Shown here: one piece after another, positions 12,551-25,746 of the stretch
Position numbering within the stretch: the stretch's first letter is position 1
Layout: the number at the start of each line of letters is the position of its first letter
Assembly: GCA_951799445.1 (NCBI GenBank)
Contig: OX637287.1
Span: forward strand, 1,798,001-1,862,000
Origin: Pseudisothecium myosuroides
Taxonomy: Eukaryota > Streptophyta > Bryopsida > Hypnales > Lembophyllaceae
Length of the DNA stretch: 64,000 bases
Direction: 5' to 3'
Translations under genes and position numbers: made by a program
The notes under the pieces: generated by a model
The model's database searches: none
Told to the model about the DNA's origin: nothing
The model's input: the letters and a program-made list of their open reading frames with translations, nothing else

Positions 12551-15500
12551 TCAACGTCTTTTTCCTCTCCGGGTTTTTTTAACTGGACTGGGCGTTCCCT
12601 CTACATGCGGAGGTTGACCACTTTGATCAGCCTCCACTGCCACCGTTCCCTGCACATGCACTGTCGTTACTGTGGGCCTCGTTGTACAGAGGAACATCTC
12701 AAACCACTTTTGCCGTCGGAGACATTTTCAAAACGTAGCACATCCTTTTCACATGAACGACACGCACGGTTCCCCCACTAATGGCTCATGCATTGCTGCT
12801 AAGAAGTAGTCATTTTTGAAAGACAACTGTGATTTACGTAACTCACCAAAGTTGCTGTTGTGCTACCACCGGCGGCTGCCCGTCCCCTCATGACTGGCGG
12901 ATTGTTATTTGATGGACCGGCTCCGTCCACACATGCTGAGCTCCCGCCCAGTTCTCCAGCTTTGTTATTTGCAATCAGATCTTCAATTCTCTTCTCCAAC
13001 GACCTTATATAGTCACCGTCTCTTCCCCGGTCACTACGATTTTCATCTGCATCTTTTTCTTTCCCATTGTTTCCTTCATCATGCGACTCCTCACTGCTGC
13101 TCAGTTCCTTCTCCTTCTCTTGTGTTTCCTCTGCCTCGTCGGACTCCGTCGACTTGTGCTGGGCCTCCGCTTTCTTCTTTTTGCTCCGACCTCCATACCC
13201 TTTGTCCCTCCGCATCTCTCTCTGTACCTCGTCAGGGTCGGCTTCTCTTCCCAGCTTCTCTCAAAAATCATCCCTTACGCCGCTTAGTCCCTTCGGTCCC
13301 GTTCTTCCCAGATTTCTTCTACAGGAATTTGCGTATTTCATTCGCTGTGACAGTTCCTCCCGACGTGGATTTTGCCTGACCCTGTCCAACCTCCGCCATA
13401 TTCCCTCATCCATACCTGAAGGACGTAACTGCTTCTCGCCCATGGAGCGGATGATTTTGTTGCGACGTTGCGTGACATATCGACCAGCAAGACTTCGGAT
13501 GAAACCGCGAGAAATGGGGTTACTATATTCGAAGTTTTCCTTTAGTCTTTTCCGAAGCAGCTTCATACTCTCTTCCGGTTGCCAACGAATGTCTATAACC
13601 GATGGATCCAGTGATGAACATAAGCTATTCAATTCTTGTTTCCAAGCCCCTTTTCCATATCCATAAGGTTCTCCGCTATTGTCAACTGCAATGTAGTGAC
13701 CTTTCAAACCTTGAGACTCTCGTTGCCTTATTGTCGCCTCCTTCTGATTCTGTCTGTGTCGTCTTTCTTTACGCTTCTCACTTTCATTAATATGTGGACC
13801 TTCATTTTCCTTCATGTTGAACTCCCTTGGACTTCCGCCTTCCATGAAATCAGTATCCGAGCTATTCCTTCCGGACTGGTCACTACGATCATGACCACGT
13901 CGACGTGACTCTCGCCTGTCCACTGTCAGCGAGCGCTGACTTCGTCTATACTTACTGCATTCCCCGTACTCCCTTCCGAAATGCCATTCTTCCTCGCCAC
14001 CATATTGCTTGCCATTGCGTCTATATTTTTGTCGAGCGCTCCGGTACTCATCCTCCTCTGACGAGCTGTACCTTCGACGACTCTTACGCTGATGTCGCTG
14101 CCGCTTCCCCTTTTGTTTTCTCTAATGAAAACCAAGACAAATGGGACGTCAGTACAGTGGACTACATAACTTCCAAAGAAATTCGCTACCTACTTCACAG
14201 AGCAACTGCTTGAAATGCCAACTACGTCTACATTTCAATACACAAAGTCATTCACGAATACAAAGTATCACAAAGGCTACTACATAACGCAGACACATAT
14301 CACATTCAAAGAAAAGATACACCCACATTTGGAGATTCACTGTCATAACTATCGGATGAGGGTGACCCCCGCCGTTCCTCTGATCGACCATACTTGTCGG
14401 CTCTTCGACCTTTCCTTCTCCTCCCATACAAGTCTGAGTCCAAATCCTCCAGTGATGAAGGGCTACCCTCCATGGACTTCAGTTGCTTCCTGTGTTCCAG
14501 CACTGTGCTCCGGCTCATGTCCTTCAAATGCTGCTCCCTTGAGTCATCCCTCCACTTTCTCTTATCTTGCAATGCACTCCGAAGATACTCTGGACTGCCG
14601 TCTTCTACACACACACACGTAGACAACGTCACTTCTCCCTAAGAAGACATTCATATCAATTAAGACATTGGCGTCAACTATTTATCACAAGGAACACATC
14701 ATGGACATAGTCACGCATCGCCACATGGTACTAAAACAAGAATAGTTAACAGAGCGATTCTACATGAGGGGCTCCCGCATACCTGTGGCATTATTTCCTG
14801 ATCGGGGCAGAGGAGGATTGTCTTCAACCCGCATGCCTTCCTCACCTTCATAGTCTTCTGAAGTATTTTTGAGACCGGGAAAGTCATGCACTGCTGAATC
14901 GGGGCCAAGGCTATCAGACGACTGCCCGACCTTTAACTGCTATCTACTTCGGCCTAATTCATCATTGGCTGGGCGACGACCTCCGTGTCAGGGCTCCGAT
15001 GGTCCGCCCTCTTCTGTTGCCAATTCCGTTCGCTTCATTCCCTTTGGAGTTGTCACGTCTTCCTTGGACTTCTGAGGTCTCTTTTTTCCTCGACTGCCTT
15101 GCGTTTCCATGGGGACCTCTGCCGTGACCTCTTCCATCCGGTTGGCTCTAGTGACAGTTTTTTTTTTTTTTTTGGACGAGCTCCACGGCTGCAGTTGCTG
15201 CTTTTCTTTTGTCATTGCGCTATGCACTCGCTTTTCCTATGACAACCACCACTTCCACCAGCTTCTCAGAAGTGGTTTCCACATTATACTTAGAAAAGGA
15301 AGGCAACACTTAGGATCTAGAAAGACACACGTCCTAAATGCTGAAATCAAATTGAACATGCACTTTGTCAATTTCTCAACATAACTCACCATCTTCGGAA
15401 ATCCTAAAGATTGAGAGGCTGCCAAATTTTGTGCCCTCTTTGGGCTCTTACTGTTCCAAAACACCTCTGCCTCTCATCATGATCACCAAGGACCATCTGC

Positions 15501-16847
15501 CCAGTCAGCTTCTCATAATCCACCATAGATCCTTGTCGATGTTGAAAACGGCTTTCATTTATTCTAGTGCACCGCACTCTAAATATACATTCATGTCATT
15601 ACGCTGGAAAACATCACGGTGTCCTTCAACTGCAGCATTTGACCCTCACAAGTTCCTACCTTTGACGTCGCCTCCCCCCGCCAAAAAAAAAAGGGGATGA
15701 AACCTAGCATGTTCAGTAAGCATAGAACGGCCATACCTTCTCCAAATGCACTGTCGACGAAGCCAGACCTTCGCCTCCGACGTCCTTTCTTTCCTGCTGT
15801 ACCGCCTACAACAATATGCACATGACTTCATTTCCATTTCGAGCATTCTTTGCTTTACAAGTGCCATACACTGAAAACAACATCCATTGGAAGCACAAGC
15901 ACTGTCTTCCCTTATTTTCCCGTCCACATGCAATGTCAAACTCTCTCTACTGCTCAATTTAAAAGTGTTGCGTTATACAATACAAATGCAAACATGTGAA
16001 GCAATTTTACAAAGGGAAGTGGGAGAAGAAGGACTCCGCTCACAACGGCGGCCACAACTTCGAAAGACCCTCCAACTACCTGCCAAGTGCGGTCCAATTC
16101 AGAGCTACATTTCCTGATGAATTCCTTCGACGCTGCTTGTACGATCGTTCACATTATGCTTTCCAGTTCTCCCATTCACAGTGACGTCAAGTCTTACGGA
16201 AGCTACATTTGCCGTCAGCTGAATAGAGACGTAAAACTCGTGAACATGGAGGCCAAGAAGCGGCGACTGAACCTGGGAATTAGATCTCCAGGGAAACGTA
16301 GAGATCTTGCACAGTGCCCTAACAACGACGTACATCCACTACTTTTCATCCGCTGAAAACAGCGGTGAACCCTAATTATATGCCACGCCTAGAATTCCGA
16401 GCCTTCTCGGCAATTTAGTTTCCTTCGGCGTCCCCACTCCCTCCTCGGTGTCAGCAAGTCGGATTTGGTAAGTACAACACCAAACCGCCTTGATCTACTG
16501 TAGACATCATCGCTGCTTTCTTTGGATGTGAACTGAATATTGACATGTAGGTGAATTGCACAGTAGGGTACCGTATAATTTAGAGACAAGTGGGTTTACT
16601 TCTGCAGACGTTCATTACTGCAAAGTGTTGCGCTGGAAGCCTCCCAATTGCAAAGACTGCCTAAATCGGGACTGGGCACCGCTAAGGTGTGCTCATTCAT
16701 CGGAAAACTGAGTGTGCGCTAAATTAAGGGGGGGAAAGATGGAACTTACGCTTGCTTTGAGGCTCCCAGACTCTCCATTACTCTGTCGACCTGCCGCAAC
16801 AATTCATCCTCGTCTGCTAGGTCAGTGCTAGAAGAGTCCCCCGCCAT
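12551..16847 (-). pseudogene. CACTA second gene: RS-rich, Transposase_24-like protein, broken by stops
   Basis: Multi-exon gene running leftward inside the CACTA element. Supported parts: first exon 16847-16750 (MAGDSSSTDLADEDELL..., donor GTAAGT); 15809-15738; about 15530-15452 (GSMVDYEKLTGQMV); an exon from about 15227 through 14784; 14620-14330 (SPEYLRSALQDKRKWR...); 14124-12854 (RS/RE-rich stretch followed by a WQPEESMKLLRKRLKENF...GFIRSLAGRYVTQRRNK region, then a charged KKKK/SSEE segment and a short coiled coil); and a last exon about 12704-12551 ending KKTRRGKRR. The middle resembles plant Transposase_24 (Ptta/En/Spm) proteins, the probable partner of TNP2. In-frame stops are TGA 14988-14990, TAG 14940-14942 and TGA 13261-13263; clear coding continues in frame past each. 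Exon borders are approximate, and more exons may lie at 15810-16740. Confidence 0.68.
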
Positions 16848-17688
16848 TGTATGCGAGGTGAGCCGAAGTCTTACTGCTATGTGCTTGCTGTCAACTTACC
16901 TTCATCACCATTTGCATGTGGTCTTGCTGCAAGTGATCAAGTGACGAATTCTGCATGTTGTAAGTGATTTTGCATTTTTAATACTTTGTGGTAGAGATTG
17001 AGGGTTATTACGAACTGCTTTGACTTCGACTTTGTGTGCAGTTCTTTTCTCATTCGAAAATGAAAGTAAATTCTAGATTGAGGACACAAGAACGTGAACA
17101 TGAAGACGTGCACATGCTGAATAGAAAAGTTGCTTGAGTCATGGTATGGGTGAATTATAGTGGCCAATGGAGTGTCAAACTGTGGGCATTGTGGAAATTA
17201 ATGTCTCCTAACCTGTTGTTCCCAGACTTTATCTAAGACGCTTCTTTTACAATCTGCCACCCTCGGTGGAGAGACGCTTGTGTGCAATCGGGGATCAACA
17301 ACGACGTTGTCAGGTACTTTCTACCATTTTCAATTACAAGGACCTCTAAAGTATAGGCGTCTTGTTCAGTTTAGAGTTAACAAAGTTGGCATAAACGGTT
17401 GTCAATGCACTCTTTTGAATTGTTTAGTGCACATATATTTACATAACAAGACGAGTATCAAGTGCACAGAGGACTACCGAATCCTAAAAAGAAGCTGTAC
17501 TCATCTCCGTCGCATATCGTGGTGTCTGAAATTTTTGTGGAACTGACAAACTAATGTTAGTTCACAAAATACAAATGAAATATTGCGCATGACGTTTATA
17601 CGTTTTCCTCTAACTCCGACGTTGAAAAGGAAAATGCCGTCATTGACGGAAAATTGAAATATTGACGACAACTCTTTATTCCTGTAGG

Positions 17689-20600
17689 GTTCATCGAAGT
17701 ACCAAACAAGGAAGTATGAGGCCAAGGCAGTTCGGAGCAGCGTACCACATGGAAAGAGCGGTGGCCTTCAGGCAGGGGCTCTCCCAATACCCTTGCGCTT
17801 GCCGGCGTTGCCATGGAGGAAGGATTTGCAGCACCGGCCTTGTGGCTCGACATCACCGACTCCATGGAAGGGATCCGTACTTGCCATATCCAATCATTGT
17901 GAGTTCCCTTGCTTAACCAGTTCCTAGAATTGAAGACTTCCGTGCATAACTTAAATGCATTGTAGTCGGACATTGTTCAGATTTGAAGTTTCAATTCATG
18001 AATAAATCCATCATGTCAATCTTATTGTAATCAATTCCGGGAGACAGTTGAGACCTTGAAGTCTTATGGACTCCATGAGCTGTAGTCGCAATTACTATGC
18101 TTTGTAGAAGAAAACTGACTTTGTGGTATTTAATGGCTTGCTAACATAATATTGCTTTCGCAGGCTGTGGATGGGAGGAACATACGTGGCCCCATTGACA
18201 TTCCCGAACCTCGGGAAGAAGCTTATGCGTGGAGGAGACCAGAGGGCCAGCCAGCAGGATTTGTGTGGCCAGAGAGAACCGAAGTGGAAGTCGAACAAAT
18301 GGTCCGCGATGCATTCGCCCACGCTGATGAAATTCACGAGGACGTGGTCCAAGAACGCGAAGCTGTCGGAGACAACCAATAGCCAGTCAAAGATGACAAC
18401 GTTGACATTCAAGCAGGAGACATGGATGAGCTAATCCAGGAGTCTAGTCAGCCAGTGTATGAAGGATGTGGAATTAATCGCCTCCAAACCAGTATCGTGT
18501 TGATGAACATGATTAATTTATACAGTGTCCCGCAGACTTTCCTAGATGAACTGCTGCGCTTCCTAGGCGCTGATCTTCTTCCACAAGCAAACTGTTTGCC
18601 GAGGAACACATACAAAATGAAGCGGATGATAATGAAAATGGGCTTGCACCATGAAGGGATTCACTATTGTCCGGGAGGCCACATTTTGTACGAAGGAGAA
18701 GAGCAAGGTAGCCTCGACCACTGCCCTACATGTGGGGAATCTCGATACGTTGCTGGTTCGGAGTCTGTACCTCAGAAAGTAGTACGGTACTTTCCCATTA
18801 TTCCACGCCTACGCCAATTATTTCGTTGTCCTAAAGTGGCCCAACTTATGCGATGGCATACTGAGAACAAGTCAGAGGATGGCATCATGCGAGGGCTGGT
18901 AGATAGTCCGCAGTGGGCAGCTGTAAATGCCATTGATCCCACATTTCCAAGGGAGGAGCGGAATGTGTACATGGGAATGGTAGCCGATGGAGTAAATCCA
19001 TTTGGAAACCAAAACAATAATTATTCCATGTGGCCAGTTCTCTTGGTGATTTTCAACCTTCCGCCGTGGCTACTCATAAGGAAGTTTTTCATTTCGTTGA
19101 CTTTGCTTATCCCAGGGGACAAGGCACCCACGGGAGAGAATTTCGATGTGTTTCTGGCTCTAGTAGTGCGGGACCTTCTGAAGTTATGGGAAGGGGTTCC
19201 GACTGTAGATTCTTCTCAACTTGGAGGGCAACGGAACTTCATCATGAGAGCCATACTTCTCTACGTTATAAATGACTTTCCAGCATACGGTTTGATGTCC
19301 GGTCAACAGACAAAAGGTTACAAGGGCTGCCCTGTGTGCGTCACAAAGACTGTAGCTAATCATTTGCGGTCTTTGAAGAAAATGGTCTACCTAGGAGGTC
19401 GTCGATGGCTTCCACCGTAGCATTGTTTCAGAAGAGCTCGGCTCGCATTTGATGGAAATCCCGAGTGGCGAGAAGCTCCTCTAAGGCCATCAGGTAGAGA
19501 GGTCTTGCAGATGGGCGAGGAGCGTGCCGTCTATCTAAATGACGGTGGAGAAAAGGACGGTCCGGAAGATCCCGTCAAGTCTCACGGCGTTAAAAGAGTG
19601 AGCGCACTTTTCGACCTACCATATTGGGCGGTAAGTTCCTTGCTTGGTCTGTTGATTTATTAATCATAGCGGGACTTAAATTATGTTAGTGGAAGTGTTT
19701 AATGTGAAGGTGGAAAGTTAACGTACGTGGGGCTGCCTTTGTTGTCGATGTGTATGAAGTTAATAGCAACTTAATATGTTGCTGAGGGCAACTTAGAAGT
19801 TGTGGACTTGAAATAGACATTGACGGTGGGAGGCTGTGATTTTTCTATGACTGCAACATTTAAGTAAATGTATTATTAGAAAGGGTTGGTAAGGCACTTG
19901 AAGTCCTCCCTAGAATGCTGTTGTTGTATCATGTACAATGAAGTAGAGAGTAAAATTCGGAATTGCTGAGAATTTTTATTTCATAAAAGGAATGAAGTAA
20001 TGCGCTCAGAGAGCGTAGAAAACTAGGAAGGAGTCAACTATTCAGTCATGCAAAATATTGCAACGTGCGTTGGCATCCAATTGAAAAATTTGAACGGAGG
20101 AAAATGAAGGTAGATTAAAAGCGGCATAGGGGGTGGTTAGTTCACAGAAGATGATGCGCATGAGAACTTTGAAGCAGCATATATGATTTCTCGATTTCAA
20201 ATATCATGGTTACTAAATCAAAGCTTTGTTTTGTAATGATAATATGTACTTTCAAGGAACTGGTGGATTTCAAGTATATTGTATAGGCACAATTTTGGGA
20301 GGGCATCATTTTGGGGTAGATTCATGATCATCTCATCAGATATGCAGAGACGTTTGCATTAGTAATTAATCTTAGATTGTAGGAGAAGGAACATTTCTCC
20401 GAATTGTAGGAACGAACAATTAGTGGCCTTTCGGAACACAGAGCATTTTTCCCGGGTTTAATCGGCATCCCCGTACCAAACTGAAGTGCAGAGCACAAAT
20501 TACTCGTACTATGTGATTGTCTGTGAGGCCTTTTCTTTACTGTAGCAAAGTTGAGGTCACCATGGGCGTAAGGAACAAAATTGTTGTTCATTCCAGTAAG

Positions 20601-23244
20601 TGGTAGTTGATTCGCTTGCTTGACGGTAGACTGAGTATGTTGTTGTGGGTGGATGGGGACGCAAGATCTTCCTTTGCGCCATTTGCTTGATGTTATGCAC
20701 TGCGAGAAAAATGTCTGCGACAACATTTTGCGAAGTCTAATGGGCGACAAAGACAAAGCAGCGGTTTGAGTGGACATGGAGAGAAGGGGAATTCGACCTC
20801 ATCTTTGGCTATATCGTGATGGTCGAAACAATGACAGGCTGTGGATGCTAGACGCGCCCTATGTTCTATCAGTTGAGGAGAAGCGCGAGTTTCTGGAGAC
20901 TTTGAAGTCTATAAAGACATCCTCAAGATACGTGTCCAATCTTCACAAACGCATTACCAATGGCAAGCTGAGAGGCCTCAAGTCTCACGACTACCACATC
21001 CTACTACAACAAATTTTGCCGGTGTGTCTTTGAAACGTCGGTGATGCTCGGGTAGTTGGCGCCATCATGAGGCTAAGCAGAGTGTTCCAGCGACTTACAG
21101 CAAAGACAGTGGATTCGGAGAGGAAGACGGAGCTCATGGAAGATGTAGCTGAAGTTGTAGCGTTGATGGAGAAGGAATTTCCACCGTCGTTTTTTGACAT
21201 TATGGTGCATCTGACTATTCATTTGGCGGAGGAGCTCTTCACGTGTGGTCCTGTCTACACAAGGTGGATGTATCCTTATGAGAGGTATTTCAAGGACCTC
21301 AAAGGATTTGTGAAGAATTTGGCAAGGCCAGAAGGCAGTATTGCCCAGGCCTACCAGGTGGAGGAGGCCCTGGGTTTCGTCACGGAATACATGGCGGACT
21401 ATAGTCCCACTTCATGGAGGGTGTCGGATAGCAAAGAAGATCCGACAATCACAGACGAGATTGTTGAAGGCAAAGGGAAGCCTCGGGTGCTGGCGGTTGA
21501 ATTGCGAGATTGGTTGCATGCTTTCGTAATTGACAACGCGGTGCAGTTGGACTCCTATAGGCAGTAAGTATCTTGACCAGCCATTGATATGGGGATGTTG
21601 TAGGGAAGATCAATTGTCAGAAAGCCATGTGAATATGAAGTCCTTAAGACAGTGAATGTTGGTCGTCGAGGTCAAGGATTCAGATAAGAGAACAGAGTGA
21701 CACTATGATGAGCAACAGTTTGTAATAAATAATATAGGGCAGAAGACAAAGGAATGTCGTGACTGCATAAGTCAGTTTGGGAATAGGTCCTGCTGGTCTG
21801 CTTTTCAATATTTTTCAAAGTCTACAGAGTAACCATGAGTTTTGCAATTGTGGTTCTAGTGGGAGCCGCTGGCACATGACTATAACTGAAGCATATAGGA
21901 AGATAGCTTATTCTTTTGAAATGGATGGTCTATTAATAATGAAGCGCATGTTTCCATGAGAAAGCCACGAGCACTCCAAAATGAGTGTCTGGCATGGAAT
22001 GAGGGCACTTAAAATTCGTCATGTACTCCGGACCGTGCTTTTGAGTGATAGAAGTGACGGTCTTAGACAGTAGCCTAGTAAGAGAACCTGGAATTGTGCA
22101 AAGATCAAGATTTATTAAACAGTTTTGAAAGCGAATTGTCAATTTGGAGTTGGAAAGAAATGCATCACATGTCAAAGCCTGTTCATTTCAGATGATGAGG
22201 ATGTAAGTGAGTGTTTGGTTTGCATTGTGCTTGCGAGAGTGTTTTCAAGGTTTCTTGGGAAGACAAGAGTGTCACTATGAAGTCGGTAAGTTTGAATTTC
22301 AGAAGGTTGACGAGGACGTCATAAATGGTCAATAACGTTTGGAAAGTTTTATGTGTCGGTGCAGACGCTACGAGGAGTACCACAACAATCTCATGCAAGG
22401 CCGATTACTTTTTAGAAGAGCTCACCCCCGCAGAAGGGGGCACAGAGCTGTTCCATATCCTCCGAACTTACAGGAGCCGCTCTCTTTTGCCAAGTGGTTG
22501 GAGGAAGATGTGTCGGAAATGTTGGAGACCAATCCTGCAGATGTTGAGGTAGACGTTGCTTTCTTATACAAGCCTCCATCCCACCGTGCTACGAAGTATC
22601 ATAGCATGTGGGCATTTGGCAACCACCTCCATGTGGTGACTGTTGAGGAGCACCTTGTGACGTGCGATTCCGGAGTGGCTGCTACGTTTTCGCAACCATG
22701 TTGTGCAGGATTGCGAGATACGAACTTTGTCATGGCGAATTTGGAGTACGTCGGACAGTTACACGAGATTGTTGAGCTGAATTACAGGGGGCTCTGCGTG
22801 ATTGTGCTCTTATACCAGTGGGTGAAGGCAAATTACAGAGGAAACAACGCAACAGTCAAGAAGGACAAATGGGGCTTCACAATGGTGAACTTCAATTTGC
22901 AGTTACCTTTTGGCCCGGAGTCGTTCGCATTCCCAATGCATATTGATCAAGTGTTCTTTGCAGATGCTAAAGAGGTGCCAGGGTGGAAGATTGTTTTGAG
23001 GAAGGAAGTCAGAGGCAGGCGAATCTATGGCAACGTCGGTGCCGCAGAAGATGGGCCACTGTTTGCGGTTGGGCAGGACGCTGATTACGAGGGTCTTCGT
23101 GCACCTGAAGTTGTTTCAGAGGAAAATCCACAAAGATCTGGAACAAGAAGAGTGGTTCGGGAAGATGAATCGACGGCGGTGGATGACTGGGAGTTGGTGG
23201 ACCGCGATGTGGGCGAATTTGGATCGTCATCCGAGGAAGAATGA
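17689..23244 (+). pseudogene. TNP2-type CACTA transposase gene, broken by four in-frame stops
   Basis: Proposed exons are about 17689-17898, 18164-19630, about 20666-21563 and 22366-23244. The first has a cysteine-rich transposon-associated N-terminus (YPCACRRCHGG). The second is the Transposase_21/TNP2 core (CPTCGESRY, PVVRYFPIIPRL-like, the aspartate segments NAIDPTFP and GMVADGVNPFG, KGCPVCVTKT). The third has HLLDVMHCEKNV and the DUF4218 region (PPSFFDIMVHLTIHL, GPVYTRWMYPYERYF). The fourth has the DUF4216 region (VDVAFLYKP...KYHSMWAFGN, VLLYQWVKANYRG) and an acidic tail. In-frame stops are TAG 18380-18382, TAG 19418-19420, TGA 20767-20769 and TGA 21031-21033, with family-like sequence continuing after each. 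The exon 2-3 join does not fit phase, so a small indel is possible there. The exon 3-4 phase closes cleanly (SYRQRYEEYH). The true 5' exon is not found. Confidence 0.85.
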
Positions 23245-24439
23245 TGGTGCACTATGTGTGGCTGTGTGGCATGATACGATTGAGACAGTGCGAAGTGGCA
23301 GTTATGTGTATGTGTGGTTTTCTTGGCGGAAGTGAGTGTGTAAGTGTGTTGTGCGAGAAAGGTCGAATAAGGCAGTTCAGTAATTTAGTTACAATTGGCC
23401 CTGGTTGATTGAATTATACTGAAAGCCGTGTCTGCTGTTTATCATAGATTTCGAGCAGTAGAAGGTGACAGAAAGGAGTTTTTTATGAATAGCATATTTT
23501 GTTGGGGAGATCGGAGGGCTGGAGGGAGGTGGGGGTGGTGGCTGCTGTGATTGGCCATGTACTGTTGCTATTGGAGAGGACGATGAGTCCGTCCAAAAAT
23601 GATCTATGAATATGAAGTGATGGGATTGGCAAAAGTGTTCGTGTAGGATATGCACAAGGCGGGCACAAAAATTCAATTTCTTTGGATCCTATGGCATATG
23701 TTGCAGTAATGGTTTGAAGTGATTGTGTTCAAGGAAGGCTGTGATTTTGCTAATTATGTGAATGAAGAACGCAGTAGAAGCTGATCATTTGTATGTTTGC
23801 CAAACGTTTCACCTTCAAGTGCAAATTTGAAGGGCCAATTTCATTAGAGGAGGCGGGGTCCACAAGTCAAGAACTATTGAACAGGGTCCACATGCCGGAA
23901 AGGGAAGTCCAGTTCTTGGCAGAAAGAAGGCGTTCCACTTGTTTGAAATTAAGTAAATAAATAAATTATTATTAATATTTTTTGAAATCAAAGCCTTATG
24001 ACCAGTATGGTAATTATCGTGCAAATAGGTTTAAGTAAAAGGTAGACAGAAATTATTGCACTATGACTAATAATGCTATGAAATAAAAGGGATAAAAATA
24101 GAACTAAAGGTGGCCCACAGGTGAGAATGAAAGTGATAAAAGGAGAAGTGCAGGTGTCCCACAGGTTAGAAGTGAAATAGACATTCAATAATTGAAGTGA
24201 ATAATTTTGGGAAACCCCCTTGGACAATTTAAGCGTATGCAACGAAAGCACCTTCATAGTGCCTTATATGCCATATCAAAGGCATGTGATAGATACCACA
24301 CAGTAATCAACACGTCTATACAAGGACTGTTGATCTCTCTGTTGAATCCGAAGGCCGCGCCGTTTTAACAACATGAAATGTCCGAAACAGCAGAAAGTGA
24401 CTTTAAATCAGCTAATTAGGACACGACATTCTAGTAGTG

Positions 24440-24442
24440 TCA
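24440..24442. repeat. CACTA target-site duplication (right)
   Basis: TCA directly after TAGTAGTG, the partner of 10402-10404. Confidence 0.85.
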
Positions 24443-25522
24443 AGTTTTGGAAGAAAAATATAATACTTCAAACAACATAAGAAATTGATCTAGTCTGAGC
24501 TATAGTATGTTGCATGTTACATAGATGGTTATAAATAGAAGATTTGAAAGATACAAAAGAACTTTACAAAAATTGGGCTTTGTTTAGATGAACACTTAAA
24601 ATTTACCAAGAAATTACTTACTCTACTTGCATTATAAATGTGAAATTTTTTATTTTTCCTTGCAATTATTTTTGTCAAATTCAAAAAAAAAATTTGTCTA
24701 AAGAAACACAAGCATAATAAATGGATCCAAAATTTTCAATTACGATTGATTTATAGTTTTTAATTACCTTACATACTACAACAAGCAATAAGCCCATGTA
24801 ATTTTACTACATTGTAATATATAAAATTTAGACTTGGGTCTTAAGGATTAGTGCTAGATAAATACAAGAGCACAAAAAAAAATTTAGAGAGTCAATAAAA
24901 AAATAATGAAATTGATTTCATGATAAATATCCCCAGTTTGATAATGTGTTTTATATATAGTAGCTTGTAATTCTTTATTTTATATCATTAAAAACTATTA
25001 TTTGCTAATAAAATCTTCCTAAAGTACCTAAAGAAGTCAAACAAAGTATACAACATCTATAAAGCCCACTCTATTGAAATGGAGATTCTGGCATGAGATT
25101 TCATCAATCTAATTAAACTTTTCACATTTCACCACCATCTAAAAGGTTTTTGACAAATAAAGGGAGAGGTCCATAAAACAATCAATCTCTAAAGAGTTTT
25201 CTAATATAGAGGGATGTATTTCTCTCTTCAATCTTCTTATTGCATTTGTCAATGAACTAAGGTGGAAGCCCCCATTCCCAACAATGTGCCCTAAAGTAAT
25301 TTTAAAAATATGTAGGTATCGAATGTTCAAAATTTACACCTTATAAAAAATGCAAATAAAAGTATGGGGTATACCATATATTTAAACTTCACAAATTCAT
25401 AGCATATTCATGCATATTCAAAAGATTATCAATTTTTGTAAATGTATGATTCTAATAATTGCCAATGGGCTGAAAATAATTTCATATGTTGATTCCACCT
25501 TAAAATATGTGAAATTGCTTAA
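24443..25522. other. AT-rich intergenic, nothing recognised
   Basis: Low-complexity A/T-rich sequence with only short, unsupported open frames. Confidence 0.5.
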
Positions 25523-25746
25523 CCCTCTAAGGATAGGCTAGTCACTGTGAAAATCATGTTTTTGACATAATATGAATCATTTGCTCAAAACCCCTGAAAA
25601 TACTAATTGGAGTTCAAACAAGACTACCCTGTAAGACCTTCCCTTTTCACACAAAATTCCAAGGATGAACATTTGCACTTTTGTTTTCTATAGAAGTTTT
25701 CTCTGTCATCTTTTGAACCACTTTGGTTCACATCGTCTTTATAGGG
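25523..25746. mobile_element. TTAA-flanked MITE, short family, copy 2
   Basis: A 224-bp element between TTAA at 25519-25522 and 25747-25750, with ends CCCTCTAAGG and TATAGGG. Length and internal order match the element at 6876-7096, although it is more diverged. Non-coding. Confidence 0.6.

Larger units (their letters stand above)
10405..24439 (+). mobile_element. complete CACTA (En/Spm) DNA transposon, 14,035 bp
   Basis: The left end begins CACTACTACAGAAA and the right end, reverse-complemented, begins CACTACTAGAATG. Both ends are flanked by the same 3-bp sequence TCA (10402-10404 and 24440-24442), the target-site length expected for CACTA. Inside are a TNP2-type transposase gene (plus, 17689-23244) and a divergent RS-rich Transposase_24-like gene (minus, 16847-12551). 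Subterminal arms share short motifs such as CGGACA and GTTGATT. Both genes contain in-frame stops, so this copy should not supply its own transposase, though its ends look intact and could be mobilised in trans. A hAT-like MITE is nested at 11135-11495. Confidence 0.93.

Noticed and set aside
13700..14124. RS-rich exon as a host SR splicing factor
   Set aside because: No RNA-recognition motif; it continues in frame into a Transposase_24-like segment and lies inside the CACTA borders.
13261..21033. In-frame TGA/TAG codons restored by U-to-C RNA editing, as in hornwort or fern organelles
   Set aside because: The genes are nuclear CACTA transposase genes with spliceosomal introns; such editing is known in organelles. 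Mutational decay is simpler.
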